A program made the position numbers and the translations under genes. Shown here in pieces: positions 11,439 to 20,355 of a DNA stretch of 64,000 nt. Source of the stretch: Rhizobiales bacterium YIM 77505 (lineage in GTDB: Bacteria; Pseudomonadota; Alphaproteobacteria; Rhizobiales; Beijerinckiaceae); assembly GCA_000745135.1 (NCBI GenBank), contig JQNH01000001.1, forward strand, positions 496,001 through 560,000. Reading direction: 5' to 3'. Numbering within the stretch: the stretch's first letter is position 1; every line of letters begins with the position of its first letter. The notes beneath the pieces were generated by a model. That model was given only the letters and a program-made list of their open reading frames with translations. It searched no databases and was not told where the DNA came from.

Positions 11439-12407
11439 TCACCCCTTGGTGAGGCCGAGATCCTTCAGGACGGCGTTGCCCCGCTCCACGAAGCCTCTCA
11501 CATAGGCCTCGAACTCGCCGGGCTTGTCCCAGACAGGGGTGATGCCGCGGGCCTTCATGGCCTCCTGGATCTCCGGTCGCGCCATGGTGCGCTGCGCCGC
11601 GTCGAAGATCTTCTGACGGCGGTCGGCCGGGATGCCCTTCGGCCCGACGAGGGCGAACCAGTTCTCGTAGACCCAGTCGATCCCCGCCTCCTTGGTGGTG
11701 GGCACGTTGGGGAAGGTGGCCGGGCGCGACGCCGTCATGAGGGCGATGGTCTTCACCTTGCCGGCCTCGAGCAGGGGCTTCGCCTCGATGGGCGAGCCCG
11801 TGAAGGCGGTGATCCCGCCGGCCGCCACGTCCTGAAGGGCGGGCGCGCCGCCTTGGCTCGGCACCCAGCGCAGCCGGTCCGGCTCGAGCCCGGCCGCCTT
11901 GAGGAGCCCGCCCGCCGCGATGTGCCAGGACCCGCCCGTGCCGGTGCCGGAGGCCGTGAACTTGCCCTTCGGGTTCTCCCTTACGGCCTTCAGGAAATCC
12001 TCGAGCGTGTTGAAGGGCGCGTCGGCCTTCACCGTCACCCCGGCGGGAATGAGGGACAGCCGCGAGAAAAGGTCGAACTGCTCCGGCGTGAGGTCGCCAA
12101 GGCCCATGGATTTGTAGAACGCGATCTCGGGGCTCGCGACGCCAAGGGTATAACCGTCGGGCGTGGCGGTCGCCTGGAAGGTGTGGCCGGTGAGCCCTCC
12201 GCCCCCGGTTCGGTTGACGACGTTGATCGGGGTGCCGAGCTCCTTCTCAAAGCCCTCGGCAAAGATGCGCGTCACCGTGTCGACGCCGCCACCGGCCGCC
12301 CAGGGCACGATGATGGTCACCGGCCGCCCGTCCGGGAAGGCTGCCGCCCCTTGCGCGAGGCCGAAGATGGCGACGGCGGCCATGAGCGGCCCTCTCCAAG
12401 CTCTCAT
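11439..12407 (-). CDS. TctC-family tripartite tricarboxylate transporter receptor
   Basis: This periplasmic solute-binding protein of the TctC/Bug family has 322 residues. It has a signal peptide (LMAAVAIFGLAQGAAA), then the hallmark PVTIIVPWAAGGGVDT and, later, NVPTTKEAGID with the usual C-terminal LKDLG. Such receptors bind carboxylic acids and feed a TctA/TctB permease, but neither permease gene is here. Orphan Bug receptors are common in Alpha- and Betaproteobacteria. The start at 12407 is set by GGGAGGATCACG directly before the ATG. Ligand unknown. Confidence 0.9.
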   Translation of the reverse strand: MRAWRGPLMAAVAIFGLAQGAAAFPDGRPVTIIVPWAAGGGVDTVTRIFAEGFEKELGTPINVVNRTGGGGLTGHTFQATATPDGYTLGVASPEIAFYKSMGLGDLTPEQFDLFSRLSLIPAGVTVKADAPFNTLEDFLKAVRENPKGKFTASGTGTGGSWHIAAGGLLKAAGLEPDRLRWVPSQGGAPALQDVAAGGITAFTGSPIEAKPLLEAGKVKTIALMTASRPATFPNVPTTKEAGIDWVYENWFALVGPKGIPADRRQKIFDAAQRTMARPEIQEAMKARGITPVWDKPGEFEAYVRGFVERGNAVLKDLGLTKG

Positions 12408-12553
12408 CGTGATCCTCCCTCTGCCGACGCCTCTCGGAACGGGCGACGGTCTGCACTCGACGCAACTATCGTCGGCGGAGGCAGCGCCGGATGCAAGGGG
12501 CGCGCAAGGAATGGATCTTGGAGTTGGCGGAAACAGCGCCCGCGCGTCCCGCA

Positions 12554-13333
12554 TCAGGGGCGGGAGCGGTCCTTCGGCATGCCGATGGCGGGCTCGTCCG
12601 TCATGCCGGCGAGCACTTCCGCCACATGGCGGACCTCGATGGCTCGTCCTTCCCGGGAGAGCTTGCCAGCCATGTTGAGGAGACAGCCGAGATCGCCGGC
12701 GAGAAGCGTCGGCGCGCCGGTGGCGGCGATATTCTTCGTCTTCTCCGACACGATGGCGTTGGAGATGTCGCCGTACTTGACCGCGAAGGTGCCGCCAAAG
12801 CCGCAGCACACGTCGCTGTCGTCCATCTCCACGAGTTCGAGCCCCTCGACGCTCGCGAGCAGCCGTCGCGGCTGCGCCTTCACGCCGAGCTCGCGCAGGC
12901 CCGAACAGGAATCGTGGTAGGTGACCTGACCGGGAAAGCGGGCCTTCACGGCCGTCACGCCGAGCACGTCCACCAGGAAGCTCGTGAGTTCATAGGTGCG
13001 CGCGCCAAGCTCTCGGGCCCTGGGCAGCCAGTTGGGGTCGTCGGCGAAGAGCTCGGGATAGTGGGTTCGGATCATGCCGGCGCAGGAGCCCGAAGGGGCG
13101 ACCACATAGTCGAAGCCGCGGAAGGCTTCGATGACGGCTTCCGCGAGGTCGCGGGTCGTGCCCCGGTCGCCGCTGTTGTAGGCCGGTTGGCCGCAGCAGG
13201 TCTGCACGGGGACCTCCACCCGGCATCCCGCTTCCTCCAGAAGCTTCACGGCCGCGAAGCCCACCGAGGGACGCATGAGATCGACGAGGCAGGTGACGAA
13301 AAGGCCGACGCGCGGCTTGCCGGTGCTGGGCAT
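12554..13333 (-). CDS. LutA/GlpC-like (Fe-S)-binding CCG-domain protein
   Basis: The 259-residue protein has two cysteine-rich CCG domains: TCLVDLMRPSVG and QTCCGQP in the first half, HDSCSGLREL and DVCCGFGGTF in the second. This is the LutA (YkgE) pattern, the Fe-S subunit of the L-lactate utilisation complex LutABC, and it is also shared with heterodisulfide reductase and GlcF-type subunits. LutB and LutC are not in the window, so it may work with a dehydrogenase encoded elsewhere. The start is uncertain: ATG at 13333 (MPSTGKPRVGLF) is preferred over GTG at 13372, and neither has a clear ribosome site. Confidence 0.82.
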   Translation of the reverse strand: MPSTGKPRVGLFVTCLVDLMRPSVGFAAVKLLEEAGCRVEVPVQTCCGQPAYNSGDRGTTRDLAEAVIEAFRGFDYVVAPSGSCAGMIRTHYPELFADDPNWLPRARELGARTYELTSFLVDVLGVTAVKARFPGQVTYHDSCSGLRELGVKAQPRRLLASVEGLELVEMDDSDVCCGFGGTFAVKYGDISNAIVSEKTKNIAATGAPTLLAGDLGCLLNMAGKLSREGRAIEVRHVAEVLAGMTDEPAIGMPKDRSRP

Positions 13334-13469
13334 GCGGGGAAGGGTTTCTTGTTGCCGAGGCTCGATGACCACGTCCGGCGGGCCCGGTCAAGCGCGGCGC
13401 GCCTCAGGCCGCCATTGCGCGAGCGGGGCGGAGCGGGCAGATTGCCGGGGACTCACCCTGCGAGGACTC

Positions 13470-13766
13470 ATGAAGACGACCCATGTCCTTGCCGCCTTCG
13501 GTCTCGGCCTGTCCGCCGTCGCGGCGGTGCCTGCGGCGGCCCAGGTCCAGCTCAATGTCTGCGGCGTGCCGCCCCTGCCGCCCTGCGAGCGCCCCGAGCC
13601 GCGGGTGCGGGAGCGCGTGATCATCGAGCGTCCGGGGCGGGACTACGGCACCCTGTGTCGGACGCGCACCATGCGCTGCCGCATCGACGAGCCGCGACCG
13701 CTCGGCGCCCGCTGCCTCTGCGAGGACGAGGACGGCGAGGAGATCGTCGGACGGATCGTGCGCTGA
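13470..13766 (+). CDS. Small secreted cysteine-containing protein
   Basis: The protein is 98 residues long with a signal peptide (MKTTHVLAAFGLGLSAVAAV, cleavage near AAA). The mature chain has about six cysteines (VCGVPPLPPCER, LCRTRTMRCR, RCLCEDED) and an acidic-then-basic C-terminus. Paired cysteines suggest disulfides in the periplasm. GAGGACTC precedes the ATG. No family is recognised. Confidence 0.65.
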   Translation: MKTTHVLAAFGLGLSAVAAVPAAAQVQLNVCGVPPLPPCERPEPRVRERVIIERPGRDYGTLCRTRTMRCRIDEPRPLGARCLCEDEDGEEIVGRIVR

Positions 13767-13826
13767 TCGAAGGCACCAGACCCGAGGAGGGTGGCAGGGG
13801 AGTTCCCACCTGAACCCCTCCCCCTC

Positions 13827-14010
13827 CTTTCCCGGAAGCCTGGAACGGAGCGAAAGCGAAGTGGAAGGCTGTCCGGGACGGAAGCGCAATAACCTGCCGC
13901 GAAAGCGGCGCCTTCTTCCGTGGCGCCACCCATAAGCGCTGCTGCGCGCAAATCGGGGTGCTGACGTCCCGGCCTGCATCTCCCTCCCTCGCAAGAAGAA
14001 GGGAGGAGAT
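13827..14010. repeat. Mosaic of palindromic repeats (dispersed family copy 1)
   Basis: The gap between two convergent genes is filled by stacked hairpins: TTTCCCGGA.../...TCCGGGA (13828 to 13877), a CCGCGAAAGCGG stem, a GGCGCC...GGCGCC stem, and ATCTCCCTCCC.../...GGGAGGAGAT at 13979-14010. On the opposite strand a block reading GGCGCCGC-TTTC-GCGGC then TTGCGCTTCC recurs near 20205 and 63575. Confidence 0.75.
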
Positions 14011-14034
14011 GCGCCAACCCGATCCGACGAGGCT

Positions 14035-14439
14035 CTAGGAGCCCGCCTTCTTTCCGCTGGTATCGAATTGTTTGAGGAAGGCGATGAGGTCTTTGATGCG
14101 CTGCTCGTCTTTGAGGCCGGCATAGACCATCTTGGTGCCGGGGATCTTGGCCTTGGGGTCCTTGATGTAGTCGGTGAAGGTGGCCTCGTCCCAGGTGATG
14201 CCGGAGTTCTTGTTGGCCGCCGAATAGCTGTAGCCCTCGACCGTACCGGCCTTGCGCCCGAACAGCCCGTTCAGATGCGGTCCGACCGCGTTCTTGGCGC
14301 TCTCGCCAATCTGATGACAGGCACGACACTGCGCAAAGACCTTCTCCCCATTCGCCGCATCCTGGGCCGAGGCTGCACCGGCACCGGCGAACACGAGGAT
14401 GACGGAAAGAGCCCATGAACGCATTCTCGTCGAACCCAT
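14035..14439 (-). CDS. Class I c-type cytochrome
   Basis: A 134-residue periplasmic monohaem cytochrome, of cytochrome c2/c550 type. It has a signal peptide (ALSVILVFAGAGAASA), a CRACH haem site (Cys38, Cys41, His42), and GTKMVYAG with Met104 as the sixth ligand. ATG at 14439 is preferred because GGAG lies ten bases before it. It diverges from glcD across 185 bases, which raises the possibility that it serves oxidative metabolism of hydroxy acids, but such cytochromes have many partners. Confidence 0.92.
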   Translation of the reverse strand: MGSTRMRSWALSVILVFAGAGAASAQDAANGEKVFAQCRACHQIGESAKNAVGPHLNGLFGRKAGTVEGYSYSAANKNSGITWDEATFTDYIKDPKAKIPGTKMVYAGLKDEQRIKDLIAFLKQFDTSGKKAGS

Positions 14440-14624
14440 TTCTTTTGCTCTCCTCAAGCTTGAGCATGGGCAATGTAGACCCTGCGGCGCGGCGCGCCAA
14501 CCGGGAAACGCCTCGCCCTGGCCTCGCGCGCTGCGGCGAAACGCCCACCGACGACGCCGCATGCGGTGCAAGCAGCCCTGGATTGGGTTAAATGAGCCGC
14601 GAGAGAAGAGCTTGAGGCGGCGCC

Positions 14625-16058
14625 ATGACCATCGCCTTCCCGACCCCTGACGCGACGATCCTCGCCCGCCGCGAGGACATCCTGCGCGGCCTGTCTCGGC
14701 TGGTGGCGCCAGAAGCGCTGATCGTCAGCGAGGACGAGCGCCGCGCCTTCGAGACCGACGGGCTCACCGCCTATCGCAAGCTCCCGCTCGCCGTCGTGCT
14801 GCCCTCCACCACGGAGGAGGTGGCGGCCGTGATGCGCTTCTGCCACGAGAACCGCGTCAAGGTGGTGCCGCGCGGGGCTGGCACCTCGCTGGCCGGCGGG
14901 GCGATCGCGCAAGAGGACGCCATCATCCTCTGCATCGCCAAAATGAACCGGGTGCTCGCCGTCGACTTCGAGAACCGCACGGCGCGGGTCGAGGCCGGCA
15001 TCACCAACCTCGCCATCAGCCAGGCGGTGGCGCATGAAGGCTTCTTCTACGCCCCCGACCCCTCCTCGCAGCTTGCCTGCACCATCGCCGGCAACATCGC
15101 CATGAACTCCGGCGGGGCGCACTGCCTGAAATACGGCGTCACCACCAACAACCTGCTCGGCGTCACCTTGGTCATGAACGATGGCACAGTCGTCGAGATC
15201 GGCGGCGAGCATCTCGACAGCCCAGGCTACGACCTCCTCGGCCTCATCTGCGGCTCGGAGGGGCAGCTCGGCGTCGTGACGGAGGCGGTGGTGCGGATCC
15301 TGCGCGCCGCGGAAGGGGCGCGGCCGGCCCTCATGGGCTTCGAGACGGTGGAGGATGCGGGAGCGTGCGTCGCCGCCATCATCGGCGCCGGCATCATCCC
15401 GGTCGCCATCGAATACATGGACCGGCCGGCGATCAACATCTGCGAAGCCTTCGCCCATGCAGGCTATCCGCTCGACGTCGAAGCCATGCTCATCATCGAG
15501 GTCGAGGGCTCGGACGCCGAGTGCGAGGACATGCTCCGGCGCATCGTCGAGATCGCCAAGCCCTACCGCCCCAAGACCTTGAAGGTGTCGCAGTCCGAGG
15601 CCGAGAGCGCCGCCATCTGGAAGGGCCGCAAATCCGCCTTCGGCGCCACCGGCCGCATCTCCGACTACATCTGCATGGACGGCACCATCCCGACCGGGCA
15701 GCTCCCTTACGTCCTCAAGCGCATCGACGAGATCGTGACGGCAAAGGGACTTCGCGTCGCCAACGTCTTCCACGCCGGCGATGGCAACCTCCACCCGCTC
15801 ATCCTCTTCGACATCAACAAGCCGGGCGAGATGGAGAAGGCGGAAAGGGCGGGCGAGGAGATCCTGAAGCTCTGCGTCGAGGTCGGCGGGTGCCTGACGG
15901 GCGAGCACGGGGTCGGCATCGAAAAGCGCGACCTCATGCGCTGCCAGTTCACGGAGGCGGAATTGCAGCAGCAGATGCGCGTGCGCGCCGTGTTCGATCC
16001 GGGATGGCTCCTCAATCCGGCGAAGGTGTTTCCGCTCGAAGGGCGAGTGGCGGCGTGA
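14625..16058 (+). CDS. glcD: Glycolate oxidase, FAD-linked subunit GlcD
   Basis: GlcD is the FAD-binding catalytic subunit of membrane-associated glycolate oxidase, turning glycolate into glyoxylate. The 477 residues match the family. The PCMH-type FAD domain shows VVPRGAGTSLAGG (about residues 84-96), PDPSSQLACTIAGN, and GSEGQLGVVTEA; the C-terminal oxidase domain has NVFHAGDGNLHPLI and the GEHGVGIEK motif. The operon continues with a toxin-antitoxin pair, glcE and glcF on the same strand. Confidence 0.96.
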   Translation: MTIAFPTPDATILARREDILRGLSRLVAPEALIVSEDERRAFETDGLTAYRKLPLAVVLPSTTEEVAAVMRFCHENRVKVVPRGAGTSLAGGAIAQEDAIILCIAKMNRVLAVDFENRTARVEAGITNLAISQAVAHEGFFYAPDPSSQLACTIAGNIAMNSGGAHCLKYGVTTNNLLGVTLVMNDGTVVEIGGEHLDSPGYDLLGLICGSEGQLGVVTEAVVRILRAAEGARPALMGFETVEDAGACVAAIIGAGIIPVAIEYMDRPAINICEAFAHAGYPLDVEAMLIIEVEGSDAECEDMLRRIVEIAKPYRPKTLKVSQSEAESAAIWKGRKSAFGATGRISDYICMDGTIPTGQLPYVLKRIDEIVTAKGLRVANVFHAGDGNLHPLILFDINKPGEMEKAERAGEEILKLCVEVGGCLTGEHGVGIEKRDLMRCQFTEAELQQQMRVRAVFDPGWLLNPAKVFPLEGRVAA

Positions 16059-16083
16059 GCATGGCGGCGCTAGAATGGGTACC

Positions 16084-16317
16084 ATGACAAGGGAACAGAT
16101 CGACGAAATCCTGGAGCGGGTGCGGACTTGGCCGCTGGAGCGGCAGGAGGATGCCGCCCAGATGCTGCTGATGATGGAAGAGCAGGGCACTGAGCTCTGC
16201 GAGTTGTCTGAAGAGGAGATTGCCGAGATCAAGCTTGCCCAGGAGGAAGCTGACCGTGGTGAGTTCGCGACGGACGAGGAGATAAAGGCTCTCTTCGACC
16301 GTTACCGTCGCCCATGA
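16084..16317 (+). CDS. Putative antitoxin of a RelE/ParE module
   Basis: This short acidic protein (77 residues from ATG 16084, 80 from ATG 16075) starts MTREQIDEILERVRTWP. It has a helical N-terminus and a Glu/Asp-rich C-terminus ending ...EEIKALFDRYRRP. Size, acidity and the ATGA overlap with the following ParE-like gene are typical of type II antitoxins. No standard DNA-binding motif is obvious, though the N-terminal half could be dimeric and bind the operator. It sits 25 bases behind glcD. Confidence 0.75.
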   Translation: MTREQIDEILERVRTWPLERQEDAAQMLLMMEEQGTELCELSEEEIAEIKLAQEEADRGEFATDEEIKALFDRYRRP

Positions 16318-16601
16318 GGGTTCGCTTCACGATCCGGGCACGGGCACAACTCGATGCCATTTTCCGGTATGTGGCGAAGGACAGCCCTCTGGCAGCTGGG
16401 GAGATCGTCGCAGCGATCGAGCGCGTCGCGTCAGCTCTGGAGAATCATCAACACTTGGGCCGGCCGAGCCGCGTTCCTGGCGTGAGGATCGTGAGCGTCC
16501 CGCGGCTTCCTTACCGAGTGGCGTACGAGGTCGGACGAAAGGAGGTCCGCATCCTTAGCGTCCGGCACACTTCTCGCCGCCCGACGCGAATTTTCCAATG
16601 A
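16314..16601 (+). CDS. RelE/ParE family toxin
   Basis: The 95-residue basic protein has the ParE/RelE fold pattern: RFTIRARAQLDAIFRYVA at the start, a helical middle, then VSVPRLPYRVAYEV and the closing VRILSVRHTSRRP. ParE members poison gyrase and RelE members cut mRNA; the sequence alone does not decide between them. It overlaps the antitoxin gene by four bases upstream and glcE by four bases downstream, so all three are likely translated in a coupled way. Confidence 0.87.
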   Translation: MRVRFTIRARAQLDAIFRYVAKDSPLAAGEIVAAIERVASALENHQHLGRPSRVPGVRIVSVPRLPYRVAYEVGRKEVRILSVRHTSRRPTRIFQ

Positions 16602-17782
16602 CCGCCTATCGTCCAGGGATCGAGGCAGAGGCCTGCGCCGTCATCGCCGATGCCGCGGCGCGAGGCACGCCATTGTGCATCGCGGGCGGCGGAACGAAGG
16701 CCGAGATCGGCCGTCCGGCTCAAGGGGAGGCGACGCTGTCCGCCGCAGGCCTTGACGGCATCACCCTCTACGAACCTGCCGAGCTCGTGATCGCGGCGCG
16801 CGCCGGCACGCCTCTTGCCGAGATCGAGCGTACGCTCGCCGAGAAGAACCAGCGCCTGCCCTTCGAGCCGCCCGACCATCGCGCCCTTCTCGGCTCCGCC
16901 GGCGAGCCGACCATCGGCGCGGTCGCTGCGGCAAACCTCTCCGGGCCGCGCCGGATCCAGGCTGGCGCGGTCCGCGACAGCCTCATCGGCGTCCGCCTCG
17001 TCAACGGACGGGGCGAGGTCGTCCGGTCGGGCGGGCGCGTGATGAAGAACGTCACGGGGCTCGACCTCGTGAAGCTCATGGCGGGCTCCTGGGGCACGCT
17101 GGGGCTTATCACCGAGGTCACGTTCAAGGTCCTGCCGGAAGCGGAGCGCGTCGCGACCCTCCTTCTCCCGGGCCTTGACGACGCCCGGGCCATCGAGGCG
17201 CTCTGCGCGGCGGTCGCCTCGCCCTTCGAGGTCACGGGCGCGGCCCATCTACCGGTGGCGCTCGGACAAGAGGCACGCACGCTCATCCGTATCGAGGGCT
17301 TCTCCTTCTCGGTCGACTATCGGCTCGGCGAGCTGCGCCGCCTTCTCAGGCGATTTGGTGCGGCGGAGGTTCTCGAAGGCGCGGTCGCGGATGCGCTCTG
17401 GTGCGCAGTGCGCGACGCGATGCCCTTGGCAGAGCCGCGCGACAAGGTCCTGTGGCGGATCTCCACCGCGCCGAAGCGGGGGCCGGCGCTTGCCCTCTCC
17501 ATCGCGCAGAGACTGGAGGCGCGCTGGTTCTATGACTGGAGCGGCGGCCTGGTGTGGCTGGCAACGGAGCCGAGCGGCGATGCCGGCGCAGCCGTCGTTC
17601 GGGCGGCGGTGAAACAGGCCGGCGGCCACGCCACCCTGATCCGCGCTCCCGCTGAGGTGCGGGCGGCGGTCGAGGTGTTCGAGCCGCTGCCGGAGCCCCT
17701 GATGCGGGTCACCCGCGACATCAAGGCAGCCTTCGATCCGGCGAGGATCTTCAATCCGGGGCGGATGTATGCGGGAATCTAG
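16598..17782 (+). CDS. glcE: Glycolate oxidase subunit GlcE
   Basis: GlcE is the second FAD-binding subunit of glycolate oxidase. The 394 residues show a PCMH-type FAD domain (CIAGGGTKAEIGRP near 27-40, VIAARAGTPLAEIE, and GRVMKNVTGLDL with SWGTLGLI) and the usual C-terminal PARIFNPGRMY. Its start overlaps the toxin stop (ATGA). The order glcD, glcE, glcF is that of the classical glc operon, except for the intervening toxin-antitoxin pair. Confidence 0.95.
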   Translation: MTAYRPGIEAEACAVIADAAARGTPLCIAGGGTKAEIGRPAQGEATLSAAGLDGITLYEPAELVIAARAGTPLAEIERTLAEKNQRLPFEPPDHRALLGSAGEPTIGAVAAANLSGPRRIQAGAVRDSLIGVRLVNGRGEVVRSGGRVMKNVTGLDLVKLMAGSWGTLGLITEVTFKVLPEAERVATLLLPGLDDARAIEALCAAVASPFEVTGAAHLPVALGQEARTLIRIEGFSFSVDYRLGELRRLLRRFGAAEVLEGAVADALWCAVRDAMPLAEPRDKVLWRISTAPKRGPALALSIAQRLEARWFYDWSGGLVWLATEPSGDAGAAVVRAAVKQAGGHATLIRAPAEVRAAVEVFEPLPEPLMRVTRDIKAAFDPARIFNPGRMYAGI

Positions 17783-17837
17783 CCGGATGGTTATCCCAAG
17801 GCGAGGCGCGCCCAGCGCGACGCATGGTCGGTAGGAC

Positions 17838-19193
17838 ATGCAAACCAACTTCAGCCCTGAGCAGCTCAAGGATCCGGCGATGCAATCGTCGGAGAAGATC
17901 CTGCGCACCTGCGTGCATTGCGGCTTCTGCACCGCCACCTGCCCGACCTATCTCCTCCTCGGCGACGAGCTCGACAGCCCGAGAGGGCGCATCTACCTGA
18001 TCAAGGAGATGTTCGAGTCCGGGCGGCCCGCGAGCCCGGCGGTGGTCAAGCACATCGACCGCTGCCTTTCCTGCCTCTCCTGCATGACCACCTGTCCGTC
18101 AGGGGTGCACTACATGCACCTCGTCGACCATGCGCGGGCCTATATCGAGGCGACGCATCGCCGGCCCTGGCACGACCGCGTCGTGCGCGAGATCCTCGCC
18201 CGGGTGTTGCCCTACCCCAAGCGCTTCCGCGCTGCGCTCTATGCGGCGATGGCCGCGAAGCCCTTGCAGGGCTTGCTCGGGTCGTTGCCGCGGGTCGGGA
18301 ACCGCCTCGCCGCGATGCTGGCGCTGGCCCCGGCGCGGCTGCCCGGCCCTTCGCCTTTCGCGGCACCGGGCGTCTTTCCGGCGCAAGGGGAGCGGCGGGG
18401 GCGCATCGCGCTCCTGTCCGGCTGCGCGCAGCCGGTGCTGCAGCCCGGCTTCAACGCGGCCGCGATCCGCCTCCTCAACCGCCACGGCGTCGAGGTGGTG
18501 CTGCCGAAGGGGGAGGGCTGCTGCGGGGCGCTCGTGCATCACATGGGCCGCGAGGACGAGGCGCACGCCTTCGCCAAGCGCAACATCGATGCCTGGATCG
18601 CCGAGATGGACGGGGCTGGGCTCGACGCCATCGTCATCACGGCGTCCGGCTGCGGGACGACCATCAAGGACTACGGCTTCATGTTCCGCAACGACCCGGC
18701 CTATGCGGAGAAGGCGCGGCGGGTCTCGGAGATCGCGAAGGACATCACGGAGTACCTGTCCGCCCTGACCCTCGCCGCTCCGGTGCGGGAGACGGACCTC
18801 GTCGTCGCCTACCACTCCGCCTGCTCGATGCAGCACGGGCAGCAGATCCGCGAGGCGCCGAAGAAGCTCCTGAAGCAGGCGGGCTTCATCGTGAAGGACG
18901 TGCCGGAAGGCCACATCTGCTGCGGCTCGGCCGGTACCTACAACATCCTGCAGCCGGAACTCGCCTCCCGGCTTCGCGCCCGCAAGGTGGCGCATATCGA
19001 GAGCGTCAGGCCGGACCTCATCGCCACCGGCAATATCGGCTGCATGACGCAGATCGAGAAGGGCACCGCCATCCCCATCGTGCACACGGTGGAGCTTCTT
19101 GATTGGGCGACGGGCGGACCGGCGCCGGAGGCGCTGGCGCGGGCAGGGCTGGCGGGCCGCGTCCTGAGCGCCCCTCCAGCCGCGGCCGCTTAA
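17838..19193 (+). CDS. glcF: Glycolate oxidase iron-sulfur subunit GlcF
   Basis: GlcF passes electrons from GlcD/GlcE toward the quinone pool. The 451-residue protein has two 4Fe-4S clusters near the N-terminus: Cys25, 28, 31, 35 (CVHCGFCTATCP) and Cys76, 79, 82, 86 (CLSCLSCMTTCP). Two CCG domains follow (GEGCCGALVHHMG, then YHSACSMQHGQ and GHICCGSAGTY). It begins 55 bases after glcE and closes the operon. Confidence 0.96.
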   Translation: MQTNFSPEQLKDPAMQSSEKILRTCVHCGFCTATCPTYLLLGDELDSPRGRIYLIKEMFESGRPASPAVVKHIDRCLSCLSCMTTCPSGVHYMHLVDHARAYIEATHRRPWHDRVVREILARVLPYPKRFRAALYAAMAAKPLQGLLGSLPRVGNRLAAMLALAPARLPGPSPFAAPGVFPAQGERRGRIALLSGCAQPVLQPGFNAAAIRLLNRHGVEVVLPKGEGCCGALVHHMGREDEAHAFAKRNIDAWIAEMDGAGLDAIVITASGCGTTIKDYGFMFRNDPAYAEKARRVSEIAKDITEYLSALTLAAPVRETDLVVAYHSACSMQHGQQIREAPKKLLKQAGFIVKDVPEGHICCGSAGTYNILQPELASRLRARKVAHIESVRPDLIATGNIGCMTQIEKGTAIPIVHTVELLDWATGGPAPEALARAGLAGRVLSAPPAAAA

Positions 19194-19244
19194 GGCTCGG
19201 GACCGGACAGGCCGCTGGGCCGCCCACCCCGCCGCGGGCGAGCC

Positions 19245-20027
19245 CTATGCCGCCACCCGCTCCGTGTCGGCCGGCCGCGCGGCGGGCATTTCATGCGGCA
19301 GGCGCAGGTCGGCGATCAGGGGGAGATGGTCGGACGCAAGGCGGGCGAGCGGGGTTCGGATCGCCTCCGCATGCAACACCCGCACCGAAGGACTGACGAA
19401 GATGTGGTCGATCCTCCGCACCGGCAGGCGGGCATGGAAGGTGGGCTGCAGACGCGGCACAGGGGCCGCGATCTGGACATCCTGAAGCTCGCACGCGAAG
19501 CGCCGATAGGCCTTGGACCGCTCGCCCGTATTGAGGTCGCCGAGGACCACCGTTGGACTGCCGCAGGTGAGGCTGCCGAGCCACTCGTCTCCCAGAAGTG
19601 TTTCGGCTTGCAGCAGGCGCTCGCGGCGGCTGAGCAGGCTCAGATGGCAGTTGACGAGGTGAAGCGGACCGCCATCGACCTCGATCTGCACCCATAGAGC
19701 CTTGCGTGTCTCCAGCGACTTGCCCCCGGACAGGGTCGGCAGGCGCTCGGCCTTCACCCGTCGGCAGGGCAGGGCGGTCAGGATGGCCAAGCCGAACTGC
19801 TCTCCGAGGACCGAGAAGGTCGGCTCGAACAGGAGCTCCATGCCGAGAAGCCGGGCCACCGCGGCCGTGTGGTCGAGCCCGTCGACCCGGCCCCGCCCCA
19901 CCCGCGCCTCTTGAAGCGCGACGATCTCGGCGCCGGAGGCGGCGATCACCTCGGCCGTGCGGATGGGATCCGTCCGGCGATCGAGACCAACGAAGCGGTG
20001 CACGTTATAGGTCAGAATGCGCGGCAC
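19245..20027 (-). CDS. Endonuclease/exonuclease/phosphatase family protein
   Basis: This 260-residue EEP-superfamily hydrolase cleaves phosphodiester bonds; members include nucleases and phospholipid or inositol phosphatases. The expected metal and catalytic motifs are present in order: ILTYNVHR at the start, VALQEARVGR with the metal-binding Glu, VNCHLS, VVLGDLNTG, and ASDHLPL near the end. No signal peptide is seen. The GTG at 20027 (VPRILTYNVHR) is chosen because homology begins there; a longer frame runs upstream through repeat DNA. It converges with glcF. The substrate is not deducible. Confidence 0.82.
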   Translation of the reverse strand: MPRILTYNVHRFVGLDRRTDPIRTAEVIAASGAEIVALQEARVGRGRVDGLDHTAAVARLLGMELLFEPTFSVLGEQFGLAILTALPCRRVKAERLPTLSGGKSLETRKALWVQIEVDGGPLHLVNCHLSLLSRRERLLQAETLLGDEWLGSLTCGSPTVVLGDLNTGERSKAYRRFACELQDVQIAAPVPRLQPTFHARLPVRRIDHIFVSPSVRVLHAEAIRTPLARLASDHLPLIADLRLPHEMPAARPADTERVAA

Positions 20028-20189
20028 GGACGGTTCCCATAAGGTCGGCCGCGCACAGGGCGGGCCTGAACCCGGGCAGTAGCGGAACAAGCGTTGCGGC
20101 CGGGTGAAAGCACGTCGGGGAATCAGCCCCTCATCTACGCCAACCGCTTGCTTGCCGCAATGAGCCTTTGGGATCAGGCGCTCCGTCCG

Positions 20190-20300
20190 CGCTGTGGAAG
20201 GAATGGTGCTGCTTCGCAGCAAGTCCTTGCGCCGACGGCCGCGCTCCGCACCTCCTGACAAGGGGCGCGGCGGAAGCGGCACGGCCCGGCAGGACACCGA
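20190..20300. repeat. Intergenic repeat (dispersed family copy 2)
   Basis: The 328-base gap 20028-20355 holds no convincing gene. Its middle part carries a GGTGCTGC-TTC-GCAGC stem followed by AAG-N3-TTGCGC, the same block found inverted near 13890 and 63575. More GC-rich imperfect palindromes follow. Near 20100-20150 the sequence looks unstructured and slightly lower in GC. Confidence 0.65.
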
Positions 20301-20355
20301 AGGGCTATCCGGCGCTCTCTCCAGCTTGTGATCGCCGTGACCTACGAAAGGGACG

